Assembly (NCBI GenBank): GCA_946405645.1
Contig: CAMJHW010000081.1
Span: 1-6,456, forward strand
Direction of reading: 5' to 3'
Source: an uncultured Bacteroidales bacterium
GTDB lineage: Bacteria; Bacteroidota; Bacteroidia; Bacteroidales; UBA932
DNA length: 6,456 nucleotides
Numbering within the stretch: the stretch's first letter is position 1; each line of letters starts with the position of its first letter. Under the pieces are notes generated by a model, which saw only the letters and a program-made list of their open reading frames with translations, was not told the DNA's origin and did no database searches. The translations under genes and the position numbers were made by a program. Of the stretch, positions 1 to 6,456 are shown one piece after another.

Positions 1-1392
1 ATACTCCGTCTTGGTACCCTCTACCTTCAAGCGTGCGGCTCCCTTGCCTACGGAGACTTCGCAGGCCTTGTATTTCAGTCCGTAAAGCGTGTATTCCAGC
101 ACGACGGATTGTTTTTTATTACTCTTGTCCTGACGCAGGTAAATGTCGGCGTGGGCATTGTTCTCCATATAGACGGTCAGTCCGGCGATGTCGTCCAGCG
201 TGGCGCTGCTCAGCTCAACTTCCGTCTCAGCGCTGAAGTCATGCTTGTCCTGGCGGATGGCTATGAAGGTGGGGGAGCCGGCATCGTCCAATGTGACGGC
301 CGTGGGCTTGAGCCGGAGCGTGGTGTCGTTGACGAAACGGTAGTTGTCCTCTGCCGGTGTGTTGAGATGGATGAAATAGGGCTCCTTGCGTCCGGTGGAC
401 AGACGGTTCACAGGGGGCTTGGGCATCTCGACCTGGGGGAGTGTGGCTACCTGCATCTGCATGTCGGCGGTGCCAGTCCCGTTTACGACGGGCCAGCCGT
501 CGTCAGGCCAGTCGACGGGCTCCAGGAATGTCTCCCTGCCCAGCAGATGATGGCTGCCGTTCTGCGGACGGAATCCTAGGAAAACGATCCACCACAATCC
601 CTGCTGATCCTCGATGAGGTCGCCGTGTCCGGTCCCCTGGATGGGGCTGTTCTGGGTAATGCGGCGGAAATTGGTGAGGATGGGATTGTCGGGATTGGAT
701 TCGTAAGGACCGTATATGTCGCGGCTGCGGGCGATCGTGATGCCATGTCCGTATTCCGTGCCACCCTCTGCAATCATCAGGTAGTACCAGCCGTCCTTGC
801 GATAGATATGAGGGGCCTCAGGATAACGTCCTCCGTCTCCCTGCCATAGCAAACGGCTCTCAGTCAGCTGCTTGCCGGTCTTGATGTCGATCTCGCAGAG
901 ATAGATGCCATTGTCGGGATTACTGACGAGCCATGTACGGTCTCCCTCGAAATAAAGCGTGGGATCGATACCTCCCTGCTCGAGCCAAATGGGATCCGAC
1001 CACTCGCCGGCGGGATCCTTTGTCGTTACAAAGAAGTTCCCTCCTTTAGAGACGTTGGTCGTTACCATGTAGAATGTCCCTTCGTGATAGCGGATGGTGG
1101 GGGCGTAAATGCCTCCGCTGCACCCTGCATTCGTCAGATGCAGCTGCGAATCGCGGGTCAGGCAGTTGCCGATCTGCTCCCAATGGATCAGATCCTTGGA
1201 ATGATAGACAGGCACTCCGGGGAAATACTGGAACGTGCTGGTGACAAGGTAGAAGTCATCTCCGACCCTGCAAACGCTCGGATCGGGATTGAAACCGGGT
1301 ATGACGGGATTCCTGTAACCAAATTGCTGCGGCTGTGCAGCCGCAGCAATAGTGGTCATCGCCAGTAGAAAGGTGATGAAGTGTCTTTTCAT
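1..1392 (-). CDS. Secreted GH43 beta-xylosidase / alpha-L-arabinofuranosidase, 3' end cut by window
   Basis: An exo-acting glycosidase predicted to release xylose or arabinose from hemicellulose oligosaccharides in the periplasm. The frame is open from ATG at 1392 to the left edge: 464 codons and no stop. Residues 1-19 form a signal peptide (basic MKRH, hydrophobic core, AAAA before Q20) with no lipobox Cys. The five-bladed propeller spans about 27-320. The three GH43 acids are visible: base D37 in GFNPDPSV, pKa modulator D143 in GGIDPTL, and general acid E192 in RYPEAPH. H256 in GTGHGD matches the conserved structural His. From about 325 onward it resembles the beta-xylosidase C-terminal concanavalin-A-like domain (SPTFIAIRQ, then AGLTVYMEN). 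Known relatives are about 530-560 residues, so roughly 60-100 are missing. It starts 9 nt after the aquaporin stop without a clear Shine-Dalgarno, so co-transcription is likely. The N-terminal sequence recalls GH43 subfamilies 11/12. Xylosidase versus arabinofuranosidase cannot be decided by reading. Confidence 0.93.
   Translation of the reverse strand, partial: MKRHFITFLLAMTTIAAAAQPQQFGYRNPVIPGFNPDPSVCRVGDDFYLVTSTFQYFPGVPVYHSKDLIHWEQIGNCLTRDSQLHLTNAGCSGGIYAPTIRYHEGTFYMVTTNVSKGGNFFVTTKDPAGEWSDPIWLEQGGIDPTLYFEGDRTWLVSNPDNGIYLCEIDIKTGKQLTESRLLWQGDGGRYPEAPHIYRKDGWYYLMIAEGGTEYGHGITIARSRDIYGPYESNPDNPILTNFRRITQNSPIQGTGHGDLIEDQQGLWWIVFLGFRPQNGSHHLLGRETFLEPVDWPDDGWPVVNGTGTADMQMQVATLPQVEMPKPPVNRLSTGRKEPYFIHLNTPAEDNYRFVNDTTLRLKPTAVTLDDAGSPTFIAIRQDKHDFSAETEVELSSATLDDIAGLTVYMENNAHADIYLRQDKSNKKQSVVLEYTLYGLKYKACEVSVGKGAARLKVEGTKTEY
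1323..1350. repeat. Perfect 13-bp inverted repeat with 2-nt spacer inside the GH43 signal-peptide region
   Basis: The left arm attgctgcggctg (1323-1335) and right arm cagccgcagcaat (1338-1350) are exact reverse complements separated by TG. In the minus-strand transcript this is nucleotides 43-70 of the GH43 coding sequence, encoding the end of the signal peptide and the first mature residues (IAAAAQPQQF). RNA folding would give a GC-rich stem of about 12-13 bp with a very small loop, starting 52 nt after the aquaporin stop. Only three U residues follow it, so it is not a standard intrinsic terminator. The Ala/Gln-rich codons (GCT, GCG, CAG) make self-complementarity easier. A regulatory role is inference. 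Confidence 0.75.
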
Positions 1393-1401
1393 GGAAAAAG
1401 A

Positions 1402-2079
1402 TTATTCCGCTTTCTTGCAGTCGCTGGAGAGGCATTTCCAGACACCGGCTGCGAAGGCGCCGCCGGCGAGAGGGCCGAGGATGAAAATCCACAGCTGCTT
1501 CAGCGCGTCGCCACCCTGGAAGAGGGCGGGACCGATGGAACGGGCAGGGTTGACGGAAGTGCCGGTGTAACGGATGCAGGCGAGGTGTACGAGCACGAGG
1601 GAGAGACCGATGGCCAGTCCGGCGAAGTTGCCGGCTCCCTTCTTCTCGTCGGTGGTGCCGAGGACGACCAGTACGAACACGAAGGTGAAGAACACCTCGG
1701 CGAGAAGGCCTCCTATGACGGAAACACCTTCCTGGCAGGCATTGGCGCCGGTTCCGGCGAAATCGACGTTAGCGGTGAGGAGCGCCAGGATGGCGGAGCC
1801 GAGGATGGCGCCGATGACCTGGAAAAGCATGTAGAAGCATGCATCCTTGCCGCTCATCTTGCCCGAGAGCCATACTGCGAGGGTGATGGCAGGGTTGATG
1901 TGGCAACCGGAGATGCCGCCGATAGTGTAGGCCATGGCGACGACAGCGAGTCCGAACGCGAAAGCAGTGCCGACTACGGTTGCAGCGATGGCGTTGGTGC
2001 ATCCGAGACTGACTGCTGTGCCGCAGCCCATGAGAACCAGAACCATGGTTCCGATCATTTCAGCAAAATACTTTTTCAT
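1402..2079 (-). CDS. aqpZ: AqpZ-type aquaporin (MIP family water channel)
   Basis: An inner-membrane channel for passive water flow, 225 residues, close to E. coli AqpZ (231). Six hydrophobic segments lie near 4-24, 32-54, 80-101, 122-140, 152-170 and 194-214. Two half-helix loops carry the NPA signatures: NPA at 62-64 (SGCHINPAIT) and NPAR at 177-180 (TSVNPARS). Aligned by eye to AqpZ, the aromatic/arginine filter is F42, H165, T174 and R180. This is the water-selective pattern, since glycerol facilitators replace the filter His with Gly. The start is the first Met (MKKYFAEMIGTM), matching the usual MIP N-terminus. It reads away from the GH2 gene across a 105-bp gap and is followed after 9 nt by the GH43 gene, so the two are probably co-transcribed. 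No Shine-Dalgarno is evident. The whole gene avoids TTA, CTA and TCA codons, which leaves the opposite strand open. The gene symbol follows family resemblance. Confidence 0.95.
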   Translation of the reverse strand: MKKYFAEMIGTMVLVLMGCGTAVSLGCTNAIAATVVGTAFAFGLAVVAMAYTIGGISGCHINPAITLAVWLSGKMSGKDACFYMLFQVIGAILGSAILALLTANVDFAGTGANACQEGVSVIGGLLAEVFFTFVFVLVVLGTTDEKKGAGNFAGLAIGLSLVLVHLACIRYTGTSVNPARSIGPALFQGGDALKQLWIFILGPLAGGAFAAGVWKCLSSDCKKAE

Positions 2080-2184
2080 AATACGCTTTTATTTGGTGAA
2101 AATGTTTTCTTAACCGATGCTAATTTACAAATAATTCTCAAAAATCGGCTATATTTGTATATAATGTGTCCAACAAACGAAGCG
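2080..2184. promoter_or_regulatory. Divergent intergenic region between aquaporin and GH2 genes
   Basis: This 105-bp AT-rich stretch is the only substantial non-coding DNA in the window and must hold the promoters of both divergent units. A good rightward minus-7 element lies at 2150-2157. For the leftward aquaporin promoter I see only TTTG-bearing fragments (reverse complement of 2128-2135, and of 2139-2144) without a partner at the usual 19-21 nt spacing, so that promoter is unresolved. A short imperfect inverted repeat (CCGAT 2114-2118, ATCGG 2144-2148) lies just upstream of the rightward element and could be an operator half-site pair, but it is short enough to be chance. Confidence 0.6.
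2150..2157 (+). promoter_or_regulatory. Bacteroidetes-type minus-7 promoter element for the GH2-GH36 operon
   Basis: TATATTTG matches the Bacteroidetes primary-sigma consensus TAnnTTTG exactly. Transcription would begin a few bases downstream, around 2162-2165. That leaves a leader of about 20 nt before ATG 2185 and would make the alternative ATG at 2164 essentially leaderless. The minus-33 partner is weak: the region at the right spacing reads TTTACAA (2124-2130) rather than TTTG. The assignment rests on the minus-7 match and its position. Confidence 0.5.
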
Positions 2185-4659
2185 ATGAAAAGTGCTAAAG
2201 CCCTTCTGATATACCTTTTCCTTACGTTTTCTTTAATTCCTGCAGCTTTGGCCGGCGACGGCGTCCGCGAGCGTGTCCTGATCAACAACGACTGGAAGTT
2301 TTCTCTTGGGTACGCGGGGGATAAGCAGAGGGATTTCACCCATGGCACAGAGTACTTCTCATACGTTACCAAGGTCATGGCCAACAAGGACGACAAGAGT
2401 CCGTCTTCGCCGGATTTCGACGATTCCTCATGGCAGAAAGTCAGCCTGCCCCACGACTGGGTGGTCGATCTTCCTTACTCCGAGGAAGCGAGCCACAGCC
2501 ACGGCTACAAATGCGTTGGCTGGAAGTATCCCGAGTCTTCCGTAGGCTGGTACCGCAAGATTGTCGCCATTCCCGAATCCGACCGCGGGAAACGCATCCT
2601 TATAGAGTTCGAGGGCATCTTCCGTGATTCCGAGGTGTTCTGCAACGGAATCTATATGGGCCACGAACGAAGCGGATACGCAAGCACTGTCTATGACATG
2701 ACGGAATACATCCGTTTCGGAGAGGAGAATCTCATCACCGTCCGTGCTGATGCCTCCTTGGAGGAGGGATGGTTCTATGAAGGAGCCGGCATCTACCGCA
2801 ACGTCTATCTTCACAAGACCTCGCCGACCGCCATCAAACCTTATGGCGTGTCATTGAAGGAGTACAGGTTCAATCCCAACCGCACCGAATGCACTGTCGT
2901 GTCGGAGGTGCGTGTCGGAAAGATCGGAGGTGAGCAGGAGTATCTCATCGCCCAGACCCTTCTCGATGCCGACGGCCGTTCCGTCGCCACGGCTTTTTCC
3001 AATCAGGACAATCCCTTGATGGAGCTCAAGGTCACCTCTCCAAGACTGTGGTCCATGGACTCTCCATATCTCTATACCCTGAGGACCTGCCTTTACAAGG
3101 GCGACTATGGGATCGAGAGTCTTCTGGATGCATATGATGTCAGGATTGGCATCCGCTCCATCGACTTCGATCCTCAACGGGGTTTCCTGCTCAACGGGAT
3201 CAGGACCGAGCTCCGTGGCTGCGACCTTCATCTGGACCATGCAGGTGTGGGTACCGCCGTTCCTGACGAGCTCTGGCGCTACAAGCTGCAGCAGCTCAAG
3301 GAATACGGCTTCAACGCCATACGCAGCTCGCACAATCCGGCTTCACCCTCGATGCTCGACCTTTGCGACGAGATGGGCTTCGCCGTCATCGACGAGAACC
3401 GCATGTTCGGCACCAATTCCGAGCATTTCGACCTGGTAGAACGCATGATAAGACGCGACGTCAACCATCCCAGCGTCATCCTTTGGAGCATAGGCAACGA
3501 GGAATGGGCAGTGGAGTATGACAGTACGGGGTATGGAATCGCCCGCAGGATGACGGATTTCATCCACAGCATCGACAGCACGCGCCCGGTCACCTACGGC
3601 AACTGCAGCGGCCGCGAGGCCGTGGCGGCCGTGGATGTCTTCGGATACAACTACATAGTTCAGAATCCTATCGAGGATTTCCACAAGAGGTATCCCGAAC
3701 GTGGCGCCGTGGGCACGGAGGAGACTACCGGCAGCGGCACCCGCGGGAAATATACTACCAATGCTTCTATGGGATGGATGGTTTCGCTTAACCGTTCCGG
3801 CGTGGATCCTGACGGCATCAACGGCAGCGACGCCGGTATGCAGAGAACTCCGGACGGCAAGATCCTTAACGTCATCGAGCGCGGATGGAAATACTATGCC
3901 GACAGGCCGTGGCTCGGAGGCCTCTTCTATTGGACAGGCTTCGACTATCGCGGCGAACCCAATCCCATGGCTTGGCCTGCCACAGGCTCTCAGTTCGGCA
4001 TCCTGGACTATTGCGGCTTCCCTAAAGACGAAGCCTTCTATCTCAAATCTTGCTGGGTGGACGAGCCCATGGTGTATGTGGCTCCCGCCTGGGGGCTTGG
4101 AGCCAATCCCGGCCAGGCTGTCGATCTGTGGATCTACTCCAATTGCGAAGAGGTCCAATTGAGCCTTAACGGCAAATCTCTCGGCAAGAAGAGTGTTCCT
4201 CGTTACGGCCATCTCAGCTGGCCGGTCACTTATACCAGCGGGAAGCTTGTCGTCACAGGATTTAAACGTGGTAAGAAGATAGTAGAGCAGGTCTATGAAT
4301 CGCCCGACTATCCCGCAGCCCTTGTCTGCACCCAATCGAAGACCCGGCTCCGTCCTGACGGTCAAGACGTGGTCGTCCTCGATTTTACGGTAGTCGATGC
4401 GAAGGGAAGGGAAGTGCCGGGCGCGGCGATTCCGATAGGTGTAAATGTGTCCTCCAACCTCTCGATTCTCGGATGGGGCAACGGTGATCCCGGCTTCAAG
4501 GTCGTAGAACGTCCCGTGGCGGGAGCCCGGGGAACGTTCTCCATACAGACCTTCTCCGGAAAGGCACAGCTGCTGCTCCGCAGCGTGGAAGGAGCCTCCG
4601 GCACGGGAACCGTTTCAGTAGTGGGACTCGATTGTGGAACTATACTTATAAACTATTGA
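2185..4659 (+). CDS. Secreted GH2 beta-galactosidase-type glycosidase with DUF4982 and C-terminal domain 5
   Basis: A retaining exo-glycosidase predicted to remove terminal beta-linked galactose from imported oligosaccharides in the periplasm; 824 residues, complete. Residues 1-23 are a signal peptide (MKSAKALL to PAALA, then G24) with no lipobox. Next come the GH2 sugar-binding sandwich (about 28-212; SSVGWYRK, EGWFYEGAGIYRNV), an Ig-like domain (215-325) and the TIM barrel (about 328-630). Catalytic residues are acid/base E439 in WSIGNEEW and probable nucleophile E512 in AVGTEETTG. RSSHNP (380-385) and YWTGFDYRGEPNPMAWP (582-598) are typical of this GH2 branch. A DUF4982-like domain follows (about 640-705, LSLNGKSLGKK), then a GH2 C-terminal domain 5-like region (710-812). 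The first in-frame Met of the long frame (1381) is antisense to the aquaporin and is rejected. ATG 2164 would add MCPTNEA before the signal peptide, so 2185 is preferred. Beta-galactosidase is the likeliest activity from family resemblance, but GH2 specificity is not secure from sequence. Confidence 0.92.
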   Translation: MKSAKALLIYLFLTFSLIPAALAGDGVRERVLINNDWKFSLGYAGDKQRDFTHGTEYFSYVTKVMANKDDKSPSSPDFDDSSWQKVSLPHDWVVDLPYSEEASHSHGYKCVGWKYPESSVGWYRKIVAIPESDRGKRILIEFEGIFRDSEVFCNGIYMGHERSGYASTVYDMTEYIRFGEENLITVRADASLEEGWFYEGAGIYRNVYLHKTSPTAIKPYGVSLKEYRFNPNRTECTVVSEVRVGKIGGEQEYLIAQTLLDADGRSVATAFSNQDNPLMELKVTSPRLWSMDSPYLYTLRTCLYKGDYGIESLLDAYDVRIGIRSIDFDPQRGFLLNGIRTELRGCDLHLDHAGVGTAVPDELWRYKLQQLKEYGFNAIRSSHNPASPSMLDLCDEMGFAVIDENRMFGTNSEHFDLVERMIRRDVNHPSVILWSIGNEEWAVEYDSTGYGIARRMTDFIHSIDSTRPVTYGNCSGREAVAAVDVFGYNYIVQNPIEDFHKRYPERGAVGTEETTGSGTRGKYTTNASMGWMVSLNRSGVDPDGINGSDAGMQRTPDGKILNVIERGWKYYADRPWLGGLFYWTGFDYRGEPNPMAWPATGSQFGILDYCGFPKDEAFYLKSCWVDEPMVYVAPAWGLGANPGQAVDLWIYSNCEEVQLSLNGKSLGKKSVPRYGHLSWPVTYTSGKLVVTGFKRGKKIVEQVYESPDYPAALVCTQSKTRLRPDGQDVVVLDFTVVDAKGREVPGAAIPIGVNVSSNLSILGWGNGDPGFKVVERPVAGARGTFSIQTFSGKAQLLLRSVEGASGTGTVSVVGLDCGTILINY

Positions 4660-4660
4660 T

Positions 4661-6456
4661 ATGAAGAAGATCATTGCCGGCGCTCTTCTGCTGGCTCTCT
4701 CATTCAGCGTCTCCGCCCAGGTTAAGGTCTCGGGAGACCGCGTCTCTGTGAATACTGACGGGATGTCCCTCGTCCTCAATGCACGCCAGGGACAGGCGTT
4801 GCGCTTCGTTTATTTCGGGGCCAAACTGTCCGATGCCGATGCCGAGGCCATCCAGTTCTCGGGCTCGCGCCCGATGAACGCTTATCCTGCCTACGGCCAG
4901 GGCGAGATCCGCGAGGATGCGATTGCCGTCACGCATGCTGACGGCAACATGTCGCTCGACCTCGCGGTCGAGTCCGTGGCAACGGATTCTTCCAGGGATG
5001 CCGATTTCGCTTACATCACCCTTAAGGACCGAGTGTATGATTTCAGGGTGAAGGTCTGTTACAAGGCATTCAAGGATGTCGATATGATAGAGACCTGGAC
5101 CGAGATCACCAACGACGCCAAGAAGCCCGTCACCCTCAGGAAATTCGATTCCGCTTTTCTCCCTTTCCGCGCGGGTGACGTCTGGGTAAGCCATCTCTAT
5201 GGCACTTGGGCGAATGAAGGCCGCCTGGTGCAGGAGCCTCTCAACCGTGGAACGCTTCGTATCGAGAACAAGGACGGCGTGCGCAATGCCCATACTTCAC
5301 ACGGAGAGATCATGCTTTCGCTTGACGGAAAACCTTCGGAGAATACAGGCGCCGTCATCGGCGCTGCCCTCTGCTACAGCGGCAACTATCATCTCGACCT
5401 GGTCACTAACGATTCCGATTACCATCGCCTGTTCGCCGGTATCTGTGCGGACAACAGCTCGCTCAGGCTCGACAAGGGAGAGACCTTCCGCACTCCTGAG
5501 CTGGCGCTGACCTATTCCGATGAGGGCTTGAGCGGGGCCTCCCGCAATTTCCACAGTTGGGCGCGCGCGCACAAGATCATGCACGGCGATCAGGAACGCA
5601 TGATCCTTCTGAACAGTTGGGAAGGCGTGTATTTCAATATCAATGAACCGGGAATGGACCAGATGATGGCGGACATCGCCTCGATGGGAGGCGAACTCTT
5701 CGTCATGGACGACGGCTGGTTCGGCGACAAGTATCCCCGCCTGAACGACACCAGTTCGCTTGGCGACTGGGTCGTGGATAAGAATAAGCTTCCTCACGGC
5801 ATCCAGGGTCTGGTCGATGCGGCTACCCGCCACGGCATCAAGTTCGGTATCTGGATCGAGCCCGAAATGGCCAATACCGTATCCGAACTCTATGAAAAGC
5901 ATCCCGACTGGATCATCAACGCTCCCGGCCGCGATGTCGTCAAGGGGCGCGGCGGCAGCCAGGTCATCCTTGACCTGGGCAACCCCGCCGTGCAGGACTA
6001 TGTCTTCGGCATTGTCGACGGACTCATGACCAACTATCCCGGCATAGCATATATCAAGTGGGACGCCAATATGTCCGTCAGCAGCCACGGCAGCTCGTAT
6101 CTCCCTGCCGACAGACAGTCCGAACTCAACATCCGCTACCACCAGGGATTCGCGGCGGTTTGCGACCGCATCCGCGCCAAGTATCCCGACCTGGTCATCC
6201 AAACCTGCGCCAGCGGCGGCGGCCGAGCCAGTTACGGCGTCCTGCCCTGGTTCGACGAGTTCTGGGTGAGCGACAATACCGACGCCCTCCAACGCATCTA
6301 CATGCAGTGGGGCACCTCCTATTTCTTCCCGGCCATTACTATGGCTTCGCACATCAGTGCCGTTCCCAACCATACCGTGCATCGCGTGACCCCCATCAAG
6401 TTCCGCATCGACGTGGCCATGAGCGGCCGTCTGGGAATGGAGCTCCAGCCCAAGGA
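4661..6456 (+). CDS. Secreted GH36 alpha-galactosidase, 3' end cut by window
   Basis: Hydrolyses terminal alpha-galactosyl groups (raffinose-type sugars, galactomannan side chains), probably in the periplasm. The frame is open from ATG 4661 to the right edge: 598 full codons plus 2 nt. Residues 1-19 are a signal peptide (MKKIIAGALLLAL to SVSA, then Q20), not a lipoprotein. The N-terminal beta-sandwich (GH36 N domain) covers about 22-285 and the melibiase TIM barrel starts near 295. Visible motifs are NSWEGVYFN (318-326), sugar-binding DDGWFGD (350-356), WIEPEMAN (398-405), nucleophile D468 in YIKWDAN, CASGGGR (516-522), acid/base D538 in FWVSDNTDALQR, and the conserved PNHTVHR and AMSGRLGMEL near the edge. 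GH36 enzymes are usually about 700-730 residues, so the barrel end and C-terminal beta domain lie outside. It starts 1 nt after the GH2 stop (TGA-T-ATG) with no Shine-Dalgarno, implying one mRNA and probable translational coupling. Confidence 0.95.
   Translation, partial: MKKIIAGALLLALSFSVSAQVKVSGDRVSVNTDGMSLVLNARQGQALRFVYFGAKLSDADAEAIQFSGSRPMNAYPAYGQGEIREDAIAVTHADGNMSLDLAVESVATDSSRDADFAYITLKDRVYDFRVKVCYKAFKDVDMIETWTEITNDAKKPVTLRKFDSAFLPFRAGDVWVSHLYGTWANEGRLVQEPLNRGTLRIENKDGVRNAHTSHGEIMLSLDGKPSENTGAVIGAALCYSGNYHLDLVTNDSDYHRLFAGICADNSSLRLDKGETFRTPELALTYSDEGLSGASRNFHSWARAHKIMHGDQERMILLNSWEGVYFNINEPGMDQMMADIASMGGELFVMDDGWFGDKYPRLNDTSSLGDWVVDKNKLPHGIQGLVDAATRHGIKFGIWIEPEMANTVSELYEKHPDWIINAPGRDVVKGRGGSQVILDLGNPAVQDYVFGIVDGLMTNYPGIAYIKWDANMSVSSHGSSYLPADRQSELNIRYHQGFAAVCDRIRAKYPDLVIQTCASGGGRASYGVLPWFDEFWVSDNTDALQRIYMQWGTSYFFPAITMASHISAVPNHTVHRVTPIKFRIDVAMSGRLGMELQPK

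Noticed and set aside
109..579. 156-codon plus-strand frame near the left end
   Set aside because: It is antisense to the GH43 C-terminal region, which has continuous family-like sequence on the minus strand; no recognisable product.
1323..1350. Palindrome read as an intrinsic terminator for the aquaporin
   Set aside because: It lies inside the GH43 coding region, and only three T residues follow the stem on the transcribed strand, so it lacks the expected U-tract.
1381..2184. Long plus-strand frame antisense to the aquaporin gene, joined to GH2
   Set aside because: It is codon-aligned with the aquaporin gene, which simply lacks TTA, CTA and TCA codons (the antisense of stops). Its translation is acidic and low in recognisable structure, while the minus strand has both NPA motifs and six membrane segments.
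2164..2184. Alternative GH2 start at ATG 2164
   Set aside because: It would place MCPTNEA ahead of a well-formed signal peptide and would lie at or next to the predicted transcription start. ATG 2185 gives a normal leader and signal peptide.
3608..3615. GC-rich palindrome GCGGCCGC in GH2
   Set aside because: It is a short 8-bp site in GC-rich coding sequence encoding ordinary residues; no sign of function beyond chance.
3343..4365. 340-codon minus-strand open frame inside the GH2 gene
   Set aside because: It is codon-aligned with GH2 and explained by GH2 avoiding TTA/CTA/TCA codons. No domain or motif is recognisable, and the sense strand carries clear GH2 motifs.
4700..5293. 197-codon minus-strand frame over the GH36 N-terminus
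   Set aside because: It is opposite the GH36 signal peptide and N-terminal sandwich domain, and its translation resembles nothing I recognise.
5297..6382. 361-codon minus-strand open frame inside the GH36 gene
   Set aside because: It has the same codon-aligned antisense explanation. The sense strand encodes the complete GH36 catalytic motifs across this interval.

Overview
The window looks like a piece of carbohydrate-utilisation chromosome from a member of the Bacteroidales. The gut or rumen Rikenellaceae/Alistipes-like end of the order is a guess from composition and enzyme type. Three observations support this: secreted glycoside hydrolases of families GH43, GH2 and GH36; start codons with no Shine-Dalgarno but A-rich leaders; and a Bacteroidetes-type TAnnTTTG promoter element in the only real intergenic gap. 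The coding sequence is moderately GC-rich by eye, and the gap is clearly AT-rich.

Layout: two divergent transcription units meet at a 105-bp intergenic region (2080-2184). Leftward, on the minus strand, is an AqpZ-type aquaporin (2079-1402). After 9 nt it is followed by a secreted GH43 beta-xylosidase/alpha-L-arabinofuranosidase (1392 to beyond the left edge). Rightward, on the plus strand, is a secreted GH2 beta-galactosidase-type enzyme (2185-4659). After 1 nt it is followed by a secreted GH36 alpha-galactosidase (4661 to beyond the right edge). Both outer genes are cut by the window and have no in-frame stop inside it. Coding density is almost complete, and no RNA gene, mobile element or CRISPR array was seen.

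How they fit together: all three hydrolases carry an N-terminal signal peptide without a lipobox, so they are inferred to be soluble periplasmic exo-acting enzymes. They would remove xylose or arabinose, beta-galactose and alpha-galactose from oligosaccharides already imported across the outer membrane. This set suits side-chain trimming of a mixed plant hemicellulose or pectin (galactosylated xyloglucan, galacto(gluco)mannan or arabinogalactan). The window shows no SusC/SusD pair, regulator or endo-acting enzyme, so the target glycan cannot be fixed.

The least ordinary features are a perfect 13-bp inverted repeat with a 2-nt spacer inside the GH43 signal-peptide coding region, just downstream of the aquaporin stop, and the pairing of a water-channel gene with a GH43 gene in one apparent operon. 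I did not find a convincing new biological system; these are the points that merit a second look.
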